A DNA stretch of 64,000 bases, taken from NCBI GenBank assembly GCA_009838625.1, contig VXRG01000067.1, positions 1 through 64,000 of the forward strand, in the 5' to 3' direction. The first letter of the stretch is position 1, and every line of letters starts with the position of its first letter. Shown here one piece after another: positions 1 to 9,366 of this stretch. Origin of the DNA: Caldilineaceae bacterium SB0664_bin_27 (GTDB taxonomy: Bacteria; Chloroflexota; Anaerolineae; Caldilineales; Caldilineaceae). Under the pieces are notes generated by a model. The model was not told the DNA's origin, did no database searches, and was given only the letters and a program-made list of their open reading frames with translations. Position numbers and translations under genes: made by a program.

Positions 1-277
1 CCCCTTCCCCTCGCTTTCAACTCTGATCCCGGCCGGATGGCAACGGGGCATTGGGAAACATTGCGCGAACTGCCATGACGGACTGAAATTGCGTAAGCCT
101 CACTACAGCCCAGGGCCTCCTTTTGCGGCATAATTGTCGTATGTAAGGTTGGCGATCCGCCTGCAGATGAAGCGGAGACGCAAATATAGAGCATTGGTGC
201 GCAGCGGCGCGGCGGGTCTTGTGTTCACGTTTGGCCGAACGCAGGCGACCGGTGCTTTCACTCTAAGGGGGTATCCC

Positions 278-1576
278 ATGTTGAGGAATAAATGGATTCA
301 GCTAGGCGGCCTGCTCATGATCGCTACGGTCATTCTGCTGGCCTGCGTTCCGATTGCATCGGATGAAACACAGGAGCCGCCCGCGGCAGCGGCGGAATCC
401 GACAGTAGTGAGGCGGTGATGGCCGATACGGAAGGCGGCGACGCAGACAGCAGCGACAACGGCGCGCAGATGACCGCCAGCGGCAGCGCCGACGTACCGC
501 AACTGAGCGGCGATCTGATCACCGACGGTGTTCCGCCTCCCTTCCGCACAAGCGGATTTTCTACCGATTTTTCGCGAAGGACGGTGGAGTGGGATTCGAT
601 CCTATCCGGCGGGCCGCCCAAGGACGGTATTCCTGCCGTCGACAGTCCCGTGTTTGAGTCTCTTGTTGCGGGGGATGAGTGGCTGGAAGACGTGGACCCG
701 GTGATCCTGTTCAGCCACGGCGACGTGTCACGCGCCTACCCACTGAGCATCCTGATCTGGCACGAGATTGTGAACGATGAAGTCGACGGCCAGCCGGTCT
801 CGATCACTTTTTGCCCGCTGTGCAATGCCAGCATCGTCTTTGACCGCAACTTTAACGGCCAGGTCCTCGATTTCGGCACGACCGGGCGCCTGCGCAACAG
901 TGATCTGATCATGTACGACCGTCAGACGGAAACCTGGTGGCAACAGTTCACGGGCGAGGGAATCGTCGGCAAATATGCCGGTGAGCAGTTGAGATTCCTG
1001 ACCAGCCAGGTTCTCTCCTGGAAGGATTTCAAAGACGCTCATCCAGAGGGAGAAGTGCTGTCACGGCCGAACATGCCCCGCAACTACGGATACAATCCCT
1101 ATGTGGGGTACGACAGCACCTCCCGGCCCTTCCTCTTCCAGGGCACACCGGACGCCCGCTTGGCGCCGGCCGAGCGTGTTCTCGGTCTGACGACCGAGAC
1201 GGAGGCCATCGCCTATCCTTTCCAGGCGCTGGAGGAGGCCGGAGTGGTTCATGACTCCTTCGGCGGGGTTGAGCTTGCTATATTCCACAAAGCGGGGCTG
1301 GCCAGTGCCTTAGATAGTTCCGTGATCAGCAAAGGCCGAGACATCGGCGCCGTAGCAGTCTACGAACGCCAAGTTGGGGATCAGCTGCTGACCTTTTCTC
1401 CGAACGACGACGGCACTTTCAGTGACGCCGAAACAGGCAGCACCTGGGATATTCTGGGAGAGGCCGTCGAAGGTCCCCTGACGGGAAAAAAGTTGACGCC
1501 GATCCTCCACTTCGATCACTTCTGGTTTGCGTGGGCGGCTTTCTTCCCGGTTACGGAGCTATACAGCCCGAGCTAA
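278..1576 (+). CDS. DUF3179 domain lipoprotein
   Basis: This is a secreted lipoprotein of the DUF3179 family, whose biochemical role is unknown. The chosen ATG follows a purine-rich GGGGG ribosome site and gives a textbook lipoprotein signal: basic start, hydrophobic stretch and lipobox ending at Cys23. A TTG start at 134 would bury that signal behind 48 extra residues. An acidic, low-complexity Ala/Ser/Asp linker (about residues 25-75) separates the lipid anchor from the DUF3179 domain. The family-typical CPLC pair lies at residues 179-182 and the domain fills the rest of the 432 residues. The paired cysteines suggest a metal or redox site, but this is inference. It stands alone, converging on the minus-strand operon that ends at 1633. 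Confidence 0.88.
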   Translation: MLRNKWIQLGGLLMIATVILLACVPIASDETQEPPAAAAESDSSEAVMADTEGGDADSSDNGAQMTASGSADVPQLSGDLITDGVPPPFRTSGFSTDFSRRTVEWDSILSGGPPKDGIPAVDSPVFESLVAGDEWLEDVDPVILFSHGDVSRAYPLSILIWHEIVNDEVDGQPVSITFCPLCNASIVFDRNFNGQVLDFGTTGRLRNSDLIMYDRQTETWWQQFTGEGIVGKYAGEQLRFLTSQVLSWKDFKDAHPEGEVLSRPNMPRNYGYNPYVGYDSTSRPFLFQGTPDARLAPAERVLGLTTETEAIAYPFQALEEAGVVHDSFGGVELAIFHKAGLASALDSSVISKGRDIGAVAVYERQVGDQLLTFSPNDDGTFSDAETGSTWDILGEAVEGPLTGKKLTPILHFDHFWFAWAAFFPVTELYSPS

Positions 1577-1632
1577 GTTTAGCGGCCAGTGGCCGGTGGT
1601 CAGCGGTTTCGCTGGCTGCCGGACGCCGGCTT

Positions 1633-2436
1633 TCAGGGCAGCCAGCAGCTTCCGGTCAAGGACAGCTCTTCAAAATTCAGAGGGGTGACGCCTGTCTTGT
1701 CGAGTTTCACCCGATAGCGGCGCCAGGGAAGATAGAAGTAGGTATACCCTCGCAGGCAGACCTGTGCCTGCGGCTTGTCGATGTCGCCGAAAATATCAGG
1801 TGCCTCCACGGGAACGTAACGAATGTCCTCCAGCGCCAGACGGTGGACCCACAGTCCGGTTACGCCATAGGTTGATTCGGCGGCGCGACGAGCATTGACC
1901 GAGAGGCGCAATTCATCGCCTGTTACATTGGCGGCTGGAGGACTGAAATAGCGGGGCAGTAGACCCCAGGACAGAAGAACGAACGTCACAAAAGACAGCA
2001 ACCGAAAACGAAGCCCCCTCTCTCTTAGCTGGATGGCGTCGCTCAAAATTCGCCAGACAACCACACCACCGAACAACAGCAGCCACAGCAGCAGCAGGTT
2101 CAGGAGAAAATCTCCGATAAAGACCTGAACCCTTCCGGCGGAAGACAGTGTGGCGAAGGGGAGGGGGAAACCGATTCGGCCAGGGCATAGATCAATGCAT
2201 CCGGCACTGTGGGGCGGGACGACGAATACGTAAAAGGCCGCCACGTTCAGCAGCATGCTGAACAGGAGCGTGCCGGCAAAGACTGCGTACCAACGGCCCG
2301 TTTGCTGGGTCCACCAGATCACCAGCAAGGCACCCAGAATGACGCCGACTATCCCCAGGATCAGATGGGTGGCGCCAGCGAAATGTATCAAGCCTTCAGG
2401 CCAAATTGCCGTTGCTGCCGGCCACTGACCACGCAT
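1633..2436 (-). CDS. Hypothetical polytopic membrane protein
   Basis: I do not recognise this family. The 267-residue product has about four hydrophobic segments in its first 175 residues, then a soluble C-terminal part of about 90 residues that is probably extracytoplasmic. The ATG shares one base with the stop codon of the upstream gene (TGATG), so the two are probably translationally coupled; a GTG one codon earlier is an alternative start. It is the last gene of a three-gene minus-strand operon with the large propeller-like protein and the 260-residue surface protein. The coupling suggests a role in exporting, anchoring or regulating the large protein, but no motif shows this. Confidence 0.7.
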   Translation of the reverse strand: MRGQWPAATAIWPEGLIHFAGATHLILGIVGVILGALLVIWWTQQTGRWYAVFAGTLLFSMLLNVAAFYVFVVPPHSAGCIDLCPGRIGFPLPFATLSSAGRVQVFIGDFLLNLLLLWLLLFGGVVVWRILSDAIQLRERGLRFRLLSFVTFVLLSWGLLPRYFSPPAANVTGDELRLSVNARRAAESTYGVTGLWVHRLALEDIRYVPVEAPDIFGDIDKPQAQVCLRGYTYFYLPWRRYRVKLDKTGVTPLNFEELSLTGSCWLP

Positions 2437-5024
2437 CACCGGCGAATCCGAGCAGGACCGGAGTAGCGCTGCCAGCAGAGGAAGATACGGTCATAGAATC
2501 CCGGTAGCTGGCCTTGAATCTGGGGGCGCCCTTCTCCTGTCCATTCCTCCAGCCGGGGAACCCGATTGCCCGACCTCACAGTGATTAGCACCGAGCCGTC
2601 GACGCAGGCGGCGTAGTCCCCGATCGCATCGCCCAGCGGATAAAGATAGGAGGAGCGGGCTGCGGAACCAGTTTCTCGCAGGTCCACTTGGGTGATACCG
2701 AAAATCTCCAGCGAAAAGACGCCCTGGGGTGAAAAACGGCTGCGGGCAAGGAGAATCCGATCATCGTCCCGCCAGGCCAACTGCGGCGCGAAGAATTCGA
2801 ATCTGGTCTGGGTTTGCGCGCTCAAGCGGCCGTGGGCCCCGGCGCCGTTGGGCGCCATTTCCCGTACCCACAGTTGGTTCGCGGGGCGGACAAAGCCGAC
2901 CGTCAGGCTCGGATGCTGAGGATCATAGGCCAGATGGGCCAGGCGGCGGTCGCCGGGGCTGAGCTGGAAAGGCCCACGATAGATGCCCTCGGGCGCCAGG
3001 CGACTGACATCGACTTCGCCTTCTGCATCCAGATCGACGCGGTACAGGCCGGTATACTGACGCCCAGCATCCAGATTGGCGGTATCAATTACGAACGAGC
3101 GCAGGTCTCCGGCGCCGGCCAGGGCCGCGATCAGCGTCGGCTGAATTGGCGTGTTGGCCCTTCCACCCAATAGAGAGGTAGGAGCCTGCACCCGCAGAAC
3201 AATCTCGCCGTCTTGACTGTTGTAGTGCCAGAGCCGCCATTGAGCCAGCCCGACCTGCGGCATCTCGATCCACCAGATATCGCCGCGCTCGTCGGATACG
3301 ATTCCCCTCACGCTGTGGAAGGGATAGGCCCGGAAGGACAGACCGATACCGTCCCCGCGAACATAGAGAAAACCGTTCTGGTCTGAAGGCGCGTTGGTAT
3401 CCGGAATCACGAATCCTCCGGCTCCGTCGTAGACGGGCAGAACACTGTGTCCGGTTTCGCGCACAACGGTCACCACACCATCCTGGTGCAGGAGGAAGAT
3501 TCCGGGGTCGCCGCGCCTTCCCAGTAGTGCGACAGCCTTGCCGCTCTTGGCGGCCGCGCCGAAGGTCGGCACATCCATGCGCTTTACCCGCTGGAATTCA
3601 GGCGGAGCGGCCACGCGTATGCCGGCAACGGCCACGCTGCTACTCTCATCTTGACGCCCTTCCACATAGACCCTTGAACCCGGCCAGAGGAACTCCGGAC
3701 CGGCCTCCAGCCATTCTCCACGAGAGGCCCCAAAGATTCCGCTCCACAACGAGATCTGCTCCTCAACCGGATCGATTTCCAACAGCAGGACTTCACCGCT
3801 GTCTGTGCGAACCGATACCATTTCTGTGGGATCCGACGGATCGGTCTCGTCAAGTACGGTCGCTGCAAATTCGTCGGTCTGAGGAGGGGGGGCCTGCACC
3901 GGCTGCAGGACGACGGCGGACAGTTCCGTGGGTATGTAGTCCGCTGTGGGTGCCGAAGAATCGCGCGTGGCGGTCGGCGTGAACGTTGGTACCGGAGTCG
4001 GCGTGAATGTCGCAGTCGGCGTCGGTGTTTGCGTGGCCGTGGCGGTCGGCGTAAGGGTCTCCGTCGCCGTGGGCGTTGGCGTCAGTGTTGGAGTGGATGT
4101 TGCCGTTGGTGTGGACGTTGCCGTCGGGGTGGATGTTGCGGTTTCAGTTTCGGTCGGCGCGGGCGTCGCTGTTGCCGTCGCCGTTACTGTGGGCGTCGCT
4201 GTCGGGGTGGCAGCAAACGCCGCCGTCGCCAGCTGGGCTGCTGCAGTCGGCTGTGGCGTCACCTTGATCCCGATGCCGGGCGGGCGCGAGCCGAACGGCC
4301 GGATGCGAATGCCCTCATCGGTATAGTTCAGTAGCGTCGTCAGATCGCCTTCGATCTCCAGCAATTCGACCGCCATCCAACCTTCTTCGCCGTCCAGCTC
4401 CGTTCTCGAATCGGTTACCTTCAACAGGACCCAGGTACCGCTGGCGATGATGCCCCCGATAGTGACCTCAACATCCTGGCCCAAGCGCGTCAGTACGTCA
4501 TCCTGCGTGGAGGGACCGGCCCGCAGACGGGCCGGAAACAGAACGACACGCCCTGTCACATTGTCAGGCGCGCCGATCTCAATTTCCGAAGGAAAGACAC
4601 TGACCGGTACATAGGGTTCCGTCGCTGTCGGCGTTGGGGTGACTGTTGATGTTGGCGTGAATGTCGATGTTACCGTGGTTGAAGGTGTCGACGCACTGGT
4701 CGATGTCAGCGTCGGTGGCGGGCTGCTTGTTGCCATAGGAGGAACAGTAGCGACATCGACATTTGCCCCTTGCGCGTTGGCGCCGGGGGAGGGAGTGGCT
4801 GTGGGCGTACTGGTCGCCGGCTCCGATTGCAGCGCCGAAACACCGGTCGATCCGTTGTCGGGCGTTGCCATGGCGGCTTGATCAACGTCGCGCAGTAAGA
4901 GCGACATAAGCACAAGCAACGAAATGACAATGGCGAAAACAATGCCGGCTCCCAGTGGATTTCCCCGGATGAGGCTTCGCCCGGAGGCCAGAGTTTCCCC
5001 CAGGCGCAGGAATCTATCCTTCAT
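2436..5024 (-). CDS. Membrane-anchored SH3/propeller-like surface protein with Thr/Pro linkers
   Basis: This 862-residue protein has one N-terminal transmembrane segment (about residues 25-45) and a large extracytoplasmic part. In order it shows a Thr/Pro-rich linker (about 55-140), a bacterial SH3-like domain (about 155-225, with the LRAGPS and GWMAVELL hallmarks), and a long Thr/Pro-rich stalk (about 265-360). The C-terminal half of about 500 residues, rich in Gly, Trp and Asp turns, looks like a beta-propeller of the WD40/TolB type; no family can be named firmly. The ATG was chosen over an upstream GTG at 5033 that has no ribosome site. Wall-binding SH3 domains and stalks fit a cell-surface sensor or adhesin. 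It is the middle gene of an operon with the flanking membrane proteins. Confidence 0.78.
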   Translation of the reverse strand: MKDRFLRLGETLASGRSLIRGNPLGAGIVFAIVISLLVLMSLLLRDVDQAAMATPDNGSTGVSALQSEPATSTPTATPSPGANAQGANVDVATVPPMATSSPPPTLTSTSASTPSTTVTSTFTPTSTVTPTPTATEPYVPVSVFPSEIEIGAPDNVTGRVVLFPARLRAGPSTQDDVLTRLGQDVEVTIGGIIASGTWVLLKVTDSRTELDGEEGWMAVELLEIEGDLTTLLNYTDEGIRIRPFGSRPPGIGIKVTPQPTAAAQLATAAFAATPTATPTVTATATATPAPTETETATSTPTATSTPTATSTPTLTPTPTATETLTPTATATQTPTPTATFTPTPVPTFTPTATRDSSAPTADYIPTELSAVVLQPVQAPPPQTDEFAATVLDETDPSDPTEMVSVRTDSGEVLLLEIDPVEEQISLWSGIFGASRGEWLEAGPEFLWPGSRVYVEGRQDESSSVAVAGIRVAAPPEFQRVKRMDVPTFGAAAKSGKAVALLGRRGDPGIFLLHQDGVVTVVRETGHSVLPVYDGAGGFVIPDTNAPSDQNGFLYVRGDGIGLSFRAYPFHSVRGIVSDERGDIWWIEMPQVGLAQWRLWHYNSQDGEIVLRVQAPTSLLGGRANTPIQPTLIAALAGAGDLRSFVIDTANLDAGRQYTGLYRVDLDAEGEVDVSRLAPEGIYRGPFQLSPGDRRLAHLAYDPQHPSLTVGFVRPANQLWVREMAPNGAGAHGRLSAQTQTRFEFFAPQLAWRDDDRILLARSRFSPQGVFSLEIFGITQVDLRETGSAARSSYLYPLGDAIGDYAACVDGSVLITVRSGNRVPRLEEWTGEGRPQIQGQLPGFYDRIFLCWQRYSGPARIRR
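3966..4215 (-). repeat. Degenerate coding repeat for a Thr/Pro/Ala stalk
   Basis: The DNA encoding the Thr/Pro stalk is a run of imperfect 6- and 12-base units built on GTCGGC/GTTGGC triplets (plus strand), which read as Thr-Pro-Thr-Ala on the coding strand. A shorter, similar patch lies at about 4620-4690. Such tracts usually vary in length between strains by slippage; that is general knowledge, not seen here. Confidence 0.75.
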
Positions 5025-5076
5025 CGGCCGCACTCAAAAAGCGAAGTTGTAGCGCACATCCCAGGATTCGCCGTCA

Positions 5077-5859
5077 TCAGTTCTGTACTGTCACCGTCAC
5101 GCTACAGGGCTGCGGATAGTTGCCAGTGGTATCCACCACGACGACCTGAATAACGTAGATTCCGTTCGCCATAGCGCTGCTGTTCAGATTACCTAGAAGC
5201 CCACCGACGACGGGGTTTTCACCACCGTCAAAATAGTTGAAACTCTGATTTGCGCCGCTGGGCGCAAACTCCAGCTTATAGAAGGAGAACTGATCATGCT
5301 GGGCTGTACCCACAATTGGGACATTCCCACTTACGACTGCCCCGTTTCCCGGTGACAGTATGACTGCCCGTCCGTCGGGACACAGTGCCGGAGAGACGGG
5401 AAGCTGGTTGGGCGCGGGAGCAGGCTCCTCTGCCTGCTCATCTTCCTCCCGGTTGTCCGGCACGGGTGTGGGGACGACGATGCGAGTCGGTAAAGGGGTT
5501 GGCGTCGGAGGTTCGGGGGTGAATGTCGGCGTTGGAATCAGCGCAGACAATGAACTGTTTGAGGATGTTGAAGGGTCGTCCGAAGAAGAAAGAACTGAGG
5601 ACGACTCCACCGCGCTCATTGCCTCGCGCAGCGTTGTGCTGGTGAAGTAGGTGAATCCCATCACCACTAGCATCAACAAGGCTGAAAGAAAAATGCGATA
5701 CAAGTCGTCGATCGCCTTGTCCCGCTCGAGGGAAAAGACGGCCTGCCGCCGCTCAGCGCGCACCTGCCACGTGCGATACAGTTGAAATAGAGCCAGCAGA
5801 CCACACGTCGCATAGATATAAGGTGCAATGTTGGCAATGGCCTCAACCAGAAAACCCAT
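5077..5859 (-). CDS. Membrane-anchored surface protein with Ig-like domain
   Basis: The 260-residue product has two likely transmembrane segments: one near the start (about residues 8-28) and one at about 55-75, after a short charged stretch. A Ser-rich region and a Thr/Pro linker (about 110-150) follow. The C-terminal domain (about 165-258) carries the pattern SPGNGAVVSG, then PIVGTA, then YFDGG, ending in a beta-rich VVVVD-GNY segment. This reads as an Ig-like or carbohydrate-binding beta-sandwich. The same domain recurs in the protein at 46723-47628, so the two are paralogous modules. It is the first gene of the minus-strand operon and lies 52 bases before the next gene. Its function is unknown; an extracytoplasmic binding role is inferred. 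Confidence 0.75.
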   Translation of the reverse strand: MGFLVEAIANIAPYIYATCGLLALFQLYRTWQVRAERRQAVFSLERDKAIDDLYRIFLSALLMLVVMGFTYFTSTTLREAMSAVESSSVLSSSDDPSTSSNSSLSALIPTPTFTPEPPTPTPLPTRIVVPTPVPDNREEDEQAEEPAPAPNQLPVSPALCPDGRAVILSPGNGAVVSGNVPIVGTAQHDQFSFYKLEFAPSGANQSFNYFDGGENPVVGGLLGNLNSSAMANGIYVIQVVVVDTTGNYPQPCSVTVTVQN

Positions 5860-5966
5860 TGGCAGTTACTGAATCGGGACGCCAGGCAGATGAATCGGTT
5901 GCCGCGGACGACGGGTCCGGAAGCAAGATGGCAACCAGGAGGAGATGGAACAAACCCTATCCAAAT

Positions 5967-5995
5967 AGTCTACCGTAGCCGCGTAGTTCCGCCAA
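5967..5995 (-). promoter_or_regulatory. Candidate promoter for the 5.9-1.6 kb operon
   Basis: Read on the minus strand, TTGGCG and TAGACT are separated by 17 bases and lie about 110 bases before the first gene. Each box matches consensus at four of six positions, so support is modest. Confidence 0.35.
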
Positions 5996-6087
5996 AAGAA
6001 TCTGAATTCTTAAGAGGGCGCGCGCCTGTGCGTGTTGACTACGGCGCAAATGCGATCCTTGACCGCTTTGCCTATTCCCTACCAATG

Positions 6088-6104
6088 GACTATCATGAAT
6101 AGTC
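6088..6104. promoter_or_regulatory. Inverted repeat upstream of ggt
   Basis: GACTAT and ATAGTC form a perfect 6-base inverted repeat around a 5-base centre, 44 bases before the ggt start codon. It could be an operator or a small hairpin; nothing else in the sequence decides between these. Confidence 0.3.
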
Positions 6105-6147
6105 TATTCCATTTGCCCCTGCCTGAACGTTTCGGGAAGAACTCTCT

Positions 6148-7821
6148 ATGAATTTTGACTTCGTTTTTCGCTCGCGCCGCAGCAATGTCTTGGCGCGCAA
6201 CGGCCTGGTCGCCACCAGTCAACCGCTTGCCGCACAGGCCGGGCTATCGATCCTGCAGGCAGGCGGCAACGCAGCCGACGCCGCGATCGCTACGGCCGCA
6301 GCCCTGAACGTGGTCGAGCCGATCTCCACCGGCATTGGAGGCGACTGTTTCGCCCTCTACTGGGATGCCAAAACGGAATGTGTGACCGCGCTCAACGGGT
6401 CGGGCCGCTCTGCCAGCGCGGCATCGATCGAAGACGTGCGCCGCCTCGGTTATTCCCATATGCCCCAGTTTACCGGCCACAGCGTCAGTATTCCGGGGAC
6501 CGTCGCCGGGTGGAGCGATCTGCTGGAAAGGCACGGCGTCATGGCCCTGGCAGATGTTCTCAAGCCTGCCATCGAACTGGCTGAAAAGGGCTACCCCGTC
6601 ACCGAATGGATTGGGCGGGGCTGGGCCTCGCAGGCAGCCAAACTCCGGCGTTCACCCGAATGGATCAGCAGTGACCTGGACAACGGACCTGAGCAGCCGA
6701 GCGGACATGAGCTTCTCCTAGACGGCTGCGCGCCGCGGCCCGGGCAGGTGATGCGTATTCCCACTTTGGGACAGACGCTGAGGGCGATCGCGGCTGACGG
6801 CAAAGAGGCGATCTACGGCGGAGAGTTTGCCGACAAACTAAGCAAGCACGTACAGCGCTACGGCGGTTGGATAACACCGGAGGATATGGCGGCCCACACC
6901 AGCACCTGGCATGAGCCTGTAACTGCCGATTTCGGCGATGTTCGCCTTTACGAATGCCCGCCAAACGGGCAGGGATTGGCGGCCATCGTTGCGGCAAATC
7001 TGGCGGACGGCTTCGACCTGGCCGATATGTCGAGCGTGGACCGTCTGCACACACTGGTTGAGTGTATGCGCATTGGCTACGCCGAGGCCCAGCAGTGGGT
7101 CTGTGATGTCGATGTAGTTCCGATCCCCCTGGAAACACTTGCCAGCCGCGCCTATGCGGACCAGAGACGCGGGGAAATAGACCCGCAGCGGGCCGCGGCC
7201 TCGGTTTCCAGCGGTTATCCCATAGCCGGTTCGGATACCGTCTACCTGACTACCGCCGACGGCGAGGGGAACGCTTGCAGTTTTATCAACAGCCTCTACC
7301 AGGGAACGGGCAGCGGGCTGGTTGTGCCCGGAAGCGGTGTCAGCCTGCAAAACCGGGCCGCGCTCTTCGTTCTTGACCCCGACCATCCCAACTGTCTCGC
7401 TCCGAATAAGCGGCCCTATCACACGATTATCCCGGCCATGACGACCCGGGGCGGCGCGTTGCATGCCAGCTTCGGCGTAATGGGAGGCTATATGCAGCCC
7501 CAGGGACATCTGCAGATGCTGGTAAACATGGTGGCCCTGGGCATGAGCCCGCAGCAGGCCTTGGACATGCCGCGCTGGTCGCTGAGCGGCCCGCATGCAG
7601 GGTTGGGCGCGGACGAAGCCGGAGGCCAACTGGCGATTGAAGAAGGCTGGGACGATGATATCCTGGCAGAAATGTCCCGCCGCGGACATCAGGTGGTTCC
7701 GGTGGACGGGGCGGGGCGAGGCGGTTTCGGCGGCGGTCAGATAATCGTCCGCGATCCGGAAAGCGGCGTCCTGACCGGAGGGAGCGACCCGCGCAAGGAC
7801 GGCTGCGCGGTCGGCTGGTAA
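6148..7821 (+). CDS. ggt: Gamma-glutamyltransferase family protein
   Basis: This is a gamma-glutamyltranspeptidase-family N-terminal nucleophile hydrolase of 557 residues, close to the usual family length. The family cleaves itself before a conserved threonine, which becomes the nucleophile that takes the gamma-glutamyl group from glutathione or related amides. Here that residue is Thr364, in the segment SDTVYLTTADGEGN, so the large and small subunits would be about 363 and 194 residues. Other family blocks are the N-terminal GGNAADAA and the GTGSG stretch after the nucleophile. I see no clear signal peptide, so it may be cytoplasmic, as in many family members of broader amidase or acylase specificity. 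The start follows a GGGAAG ribosome site. Confidence 0.93.
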   Translation: MNFDFVFRSRRSNVLARNGLVATSQPLAAQAGLSILQAGGNAADAAIATAAALNVVEPISTGIGGDCFALYWDAKTECVTALNGSGRSASAASIEDVRRLGYSHMPQFTGHSVSIPGTVAGWSDLLERHGVMALADVLKPAIELAEKGYPVTEWIGRGWASQAAKLRRSPEWISSDLDNGPEQPSGHELLLDGCAPRPGQVMRIPTLGQTLRAIAADGKEAIYGGEFADKLSKHVQRYGGWITPEDMAAHTSTWHEPVTADFGDVRLYECPPNGQGLAAIVAANLADGFDLADMSSVDRLHTLVECMRIGYAEAQQWVCDVDVVPIPLETLASRAYADQRRGEIDPQRAAASVSSGYPIAGSDTVYLTTADGEGNACSFINSLYQGTGSGLVVPGSGVSLQNRAALFVLDPDHPNCLAPNKRPYHTIIPAMTTRGGALHASFGVMGGYMQPQGHLQMLVNMVALGMSPQQALDMPRWSLSGPHAGLGADEAGGQLAIEEGWDDDILAEMSRRGHQVVPVDGAGRGGFGGGQIIVRDPESGVLTGGSDPRKDGCAVGW

Positions 7822-7881
7822 CGAGAGAAAAGCCGCAGCGATCAGAAAACCCCAGGCATCACGCAACTTCGAGGTAATTGA

Positions 7882-9306
7882 ATGGGTCGAATACCCACGG
7901 TGTCATTCGCACCGGTTCGGCAGAAAATGAAACAAGCGGGTCTCGACGACCTGCTGATTCGCAGCTTTGAACATTACTACGCCCAACTCGGCGCCGGCGC
8001 CACAGGTTACATCCCCGGCGCCAGCGCACGCCCACCATCCGATATAGCCGACAGTTCCACCGTCACCGGTTTACATGACGAGGGCCTGGACGCGCTCGGC
8101 CGGCTCGTCGTCGTGAAACTGAACGGCGGTTTGGGCGCGACGATGGGCCTGCATGGGCCGAGATCGCTGCTGATGGTAAAGAACGGGTTGCGCTTTCTGG
8201 ACATTATCGTCCGGCATGTCCTGCACCTGCGCCGGAAGATGACGGCGCGACTGCCTCTCATCTTCATGAACAGCTACAGCACGCAGGAAGCAACCCGGCA
8301 GGCACTTGACGCCTACCCGCAGCTGGCAGCATGCGACGCGGGGGCCCTGCCGCTGACTTTCCTGCAAAACAAAGTTCCCAAAATCTGGCAGGAGACTCTG
8401 CAGCCGGTTGAGTGGCATCAAGACCCGGCCAAGGAATGGTGTCCTCCCGGACACGGCGACATTTACCTCACTCTGCACATGAGCAGCCTGCTCAGAAAGA
8501 TGCTTTCACTGGGGTATGAATACATGTTCGTCAGCAACGCCGACAATCTGGGCGCAACTGTCGACATCGAAATTCTGGGATATTTCGCGGCCCGCAACCT
8601 GCCCTTTATGATGGAAGTGACCGAACGCACGGCGGCCGACCGCAAAGGGGGGCACCTTGCCCAGAGCCCTGATGGACGGCTGTTACTGCGGGAGATTGCC
8701 CAGTGCCCGCCTGAGGAGGTTGAGCAGTTTCAGGACATCGACCGTTACCGGCTGTTCAATACCAACAACCTGTGGATTCACCTGCCCACTTTACGAAAGC
8801 TGTTGCAGGAACGAGACGGTTTCCTGGATCTGCCGATGATCGTCAACAGTAAACCGGTGGATCCTGCCCGCCCAGACTCCCCACCGGTCTTCCAATTGGA
8901 AACCGCGGTCGGGTTGGCGATCTCGGCATTCGACGGCGCGCACGCGATCCAGGTGTCGCGAGACCGCTTTATGCCGGTGAAACGATGTAATGACCTGTTG
9001 GCGCTGCGCTCCGACGCCTTCGCGTTGAGCCAGCTACAGTGCGTCGGTCTGGATCCGCGGCGGGGTTGCGATCCATTCCCTGGGGGGGCTCCGCTTGTCG
9101 AACTGGACGACCGCTTCTACCAGTTCATCGATCAGATCGAGGAACGATTTCCGCACGGGCCGCCTTCCCTGCTCCGGTGCCGCAGCTTATCCATTACTGG
9201 ACCCTACACCTTTGGAGATTCTGTCACGGTGGAGGGCGACGTCACTCTGTCGAACAGCACGGACACGCCGATCGTCATCCCCGACGGCGCCACTCTGTCC
9301 GGGTAA
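7882..9306 (+). CDS. UTP--glucose-1-phosphate uridylyltransferase, UGP2-type
   Basis: The enzyme makes UDP-glucose from UTP and glucose 1-phosphate, supplying cell-surface polysaccharide and glycolipid synthesis. The 474-residue protein belongs to the eukaryotic-like UGP2 family rather than the GalU family: it has the nucleotide-binding KLNGGLGATMG motif (about residues 79-89), then a conserved FMNSYST block, a SNADNLGA block and an FNTNNLW block. The C-terminus is the short left-handed beta-helix expected of the family. The ATG follows a GAGG site and lies 60 bases after ggt on the same strand. Glycosyltransferase genes at 15.2-17.9 kb and 25.3 kb are plausible consumers of the product. Confidence 0.92.
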   Translation: MGRIPTVSFAPVRQKMKQAGLDDLLIRSFEHYYAQLGAGATGYIPGASARPPSDIADSSTVTGLHDEGLDALGRLVVVKLNGGLGATMGLHGPRSLLMVKNGLRFLDIIVRHVLHLRRKMTARLPLIFMNSYSTQEATRQALDAYPQLAACDAGALPLTFLQNKVPKIWQETLQPVEWHQDPAKEWCPPGHGDIYLTLHMSSLLRKMLSLGYEYMFVSNADNLGATVDIEILGYFAARNLPFMMEVTERTAADRKGGHLAQSPDGRLLLREIAQCPPEEVEQFQDIDRYRLFNTNNLWIHLPTLRKLLQERDGFLDLPMIVNSKPVDPARPDSPPVFQLETAVGLAISAFDGAHAIQVSRDRFMPVKRCNDLLALRSDAFALSQLQCVGLDPRRGCDPFPGGAPLVELDDRFYQFIDQIEERFPHGPPSLLRCRSLSITGPYTFGDSVTVEGDVTLSNSTDTPIVIPDGATLSG

Positions 9307-9366
9307 GCCGGTTTCACACGGCAGGCCCGTGACATGGTTCAGTTGGGCAGCGCTGGTAGGGCAACG

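Noticed and set aside
1531-1875. Plus-strand frame overlapping the end of the DUF3179 gene and the opposite-strand membrane gene.
   Set aside because: It overlaps two better supported genes and shows no family features.
3946-4326. Plus-strand open frame rich in Val and Gly.
   Set aside because: It is the antisense of the Thr/Pro stalk repeat; the composition comes from the repeat, not from a gene.
9307-9366. Possible terminator between the convergent ugp and femX-like genes.
   Set aside because: No stem with a T run was found in the 60 bases.
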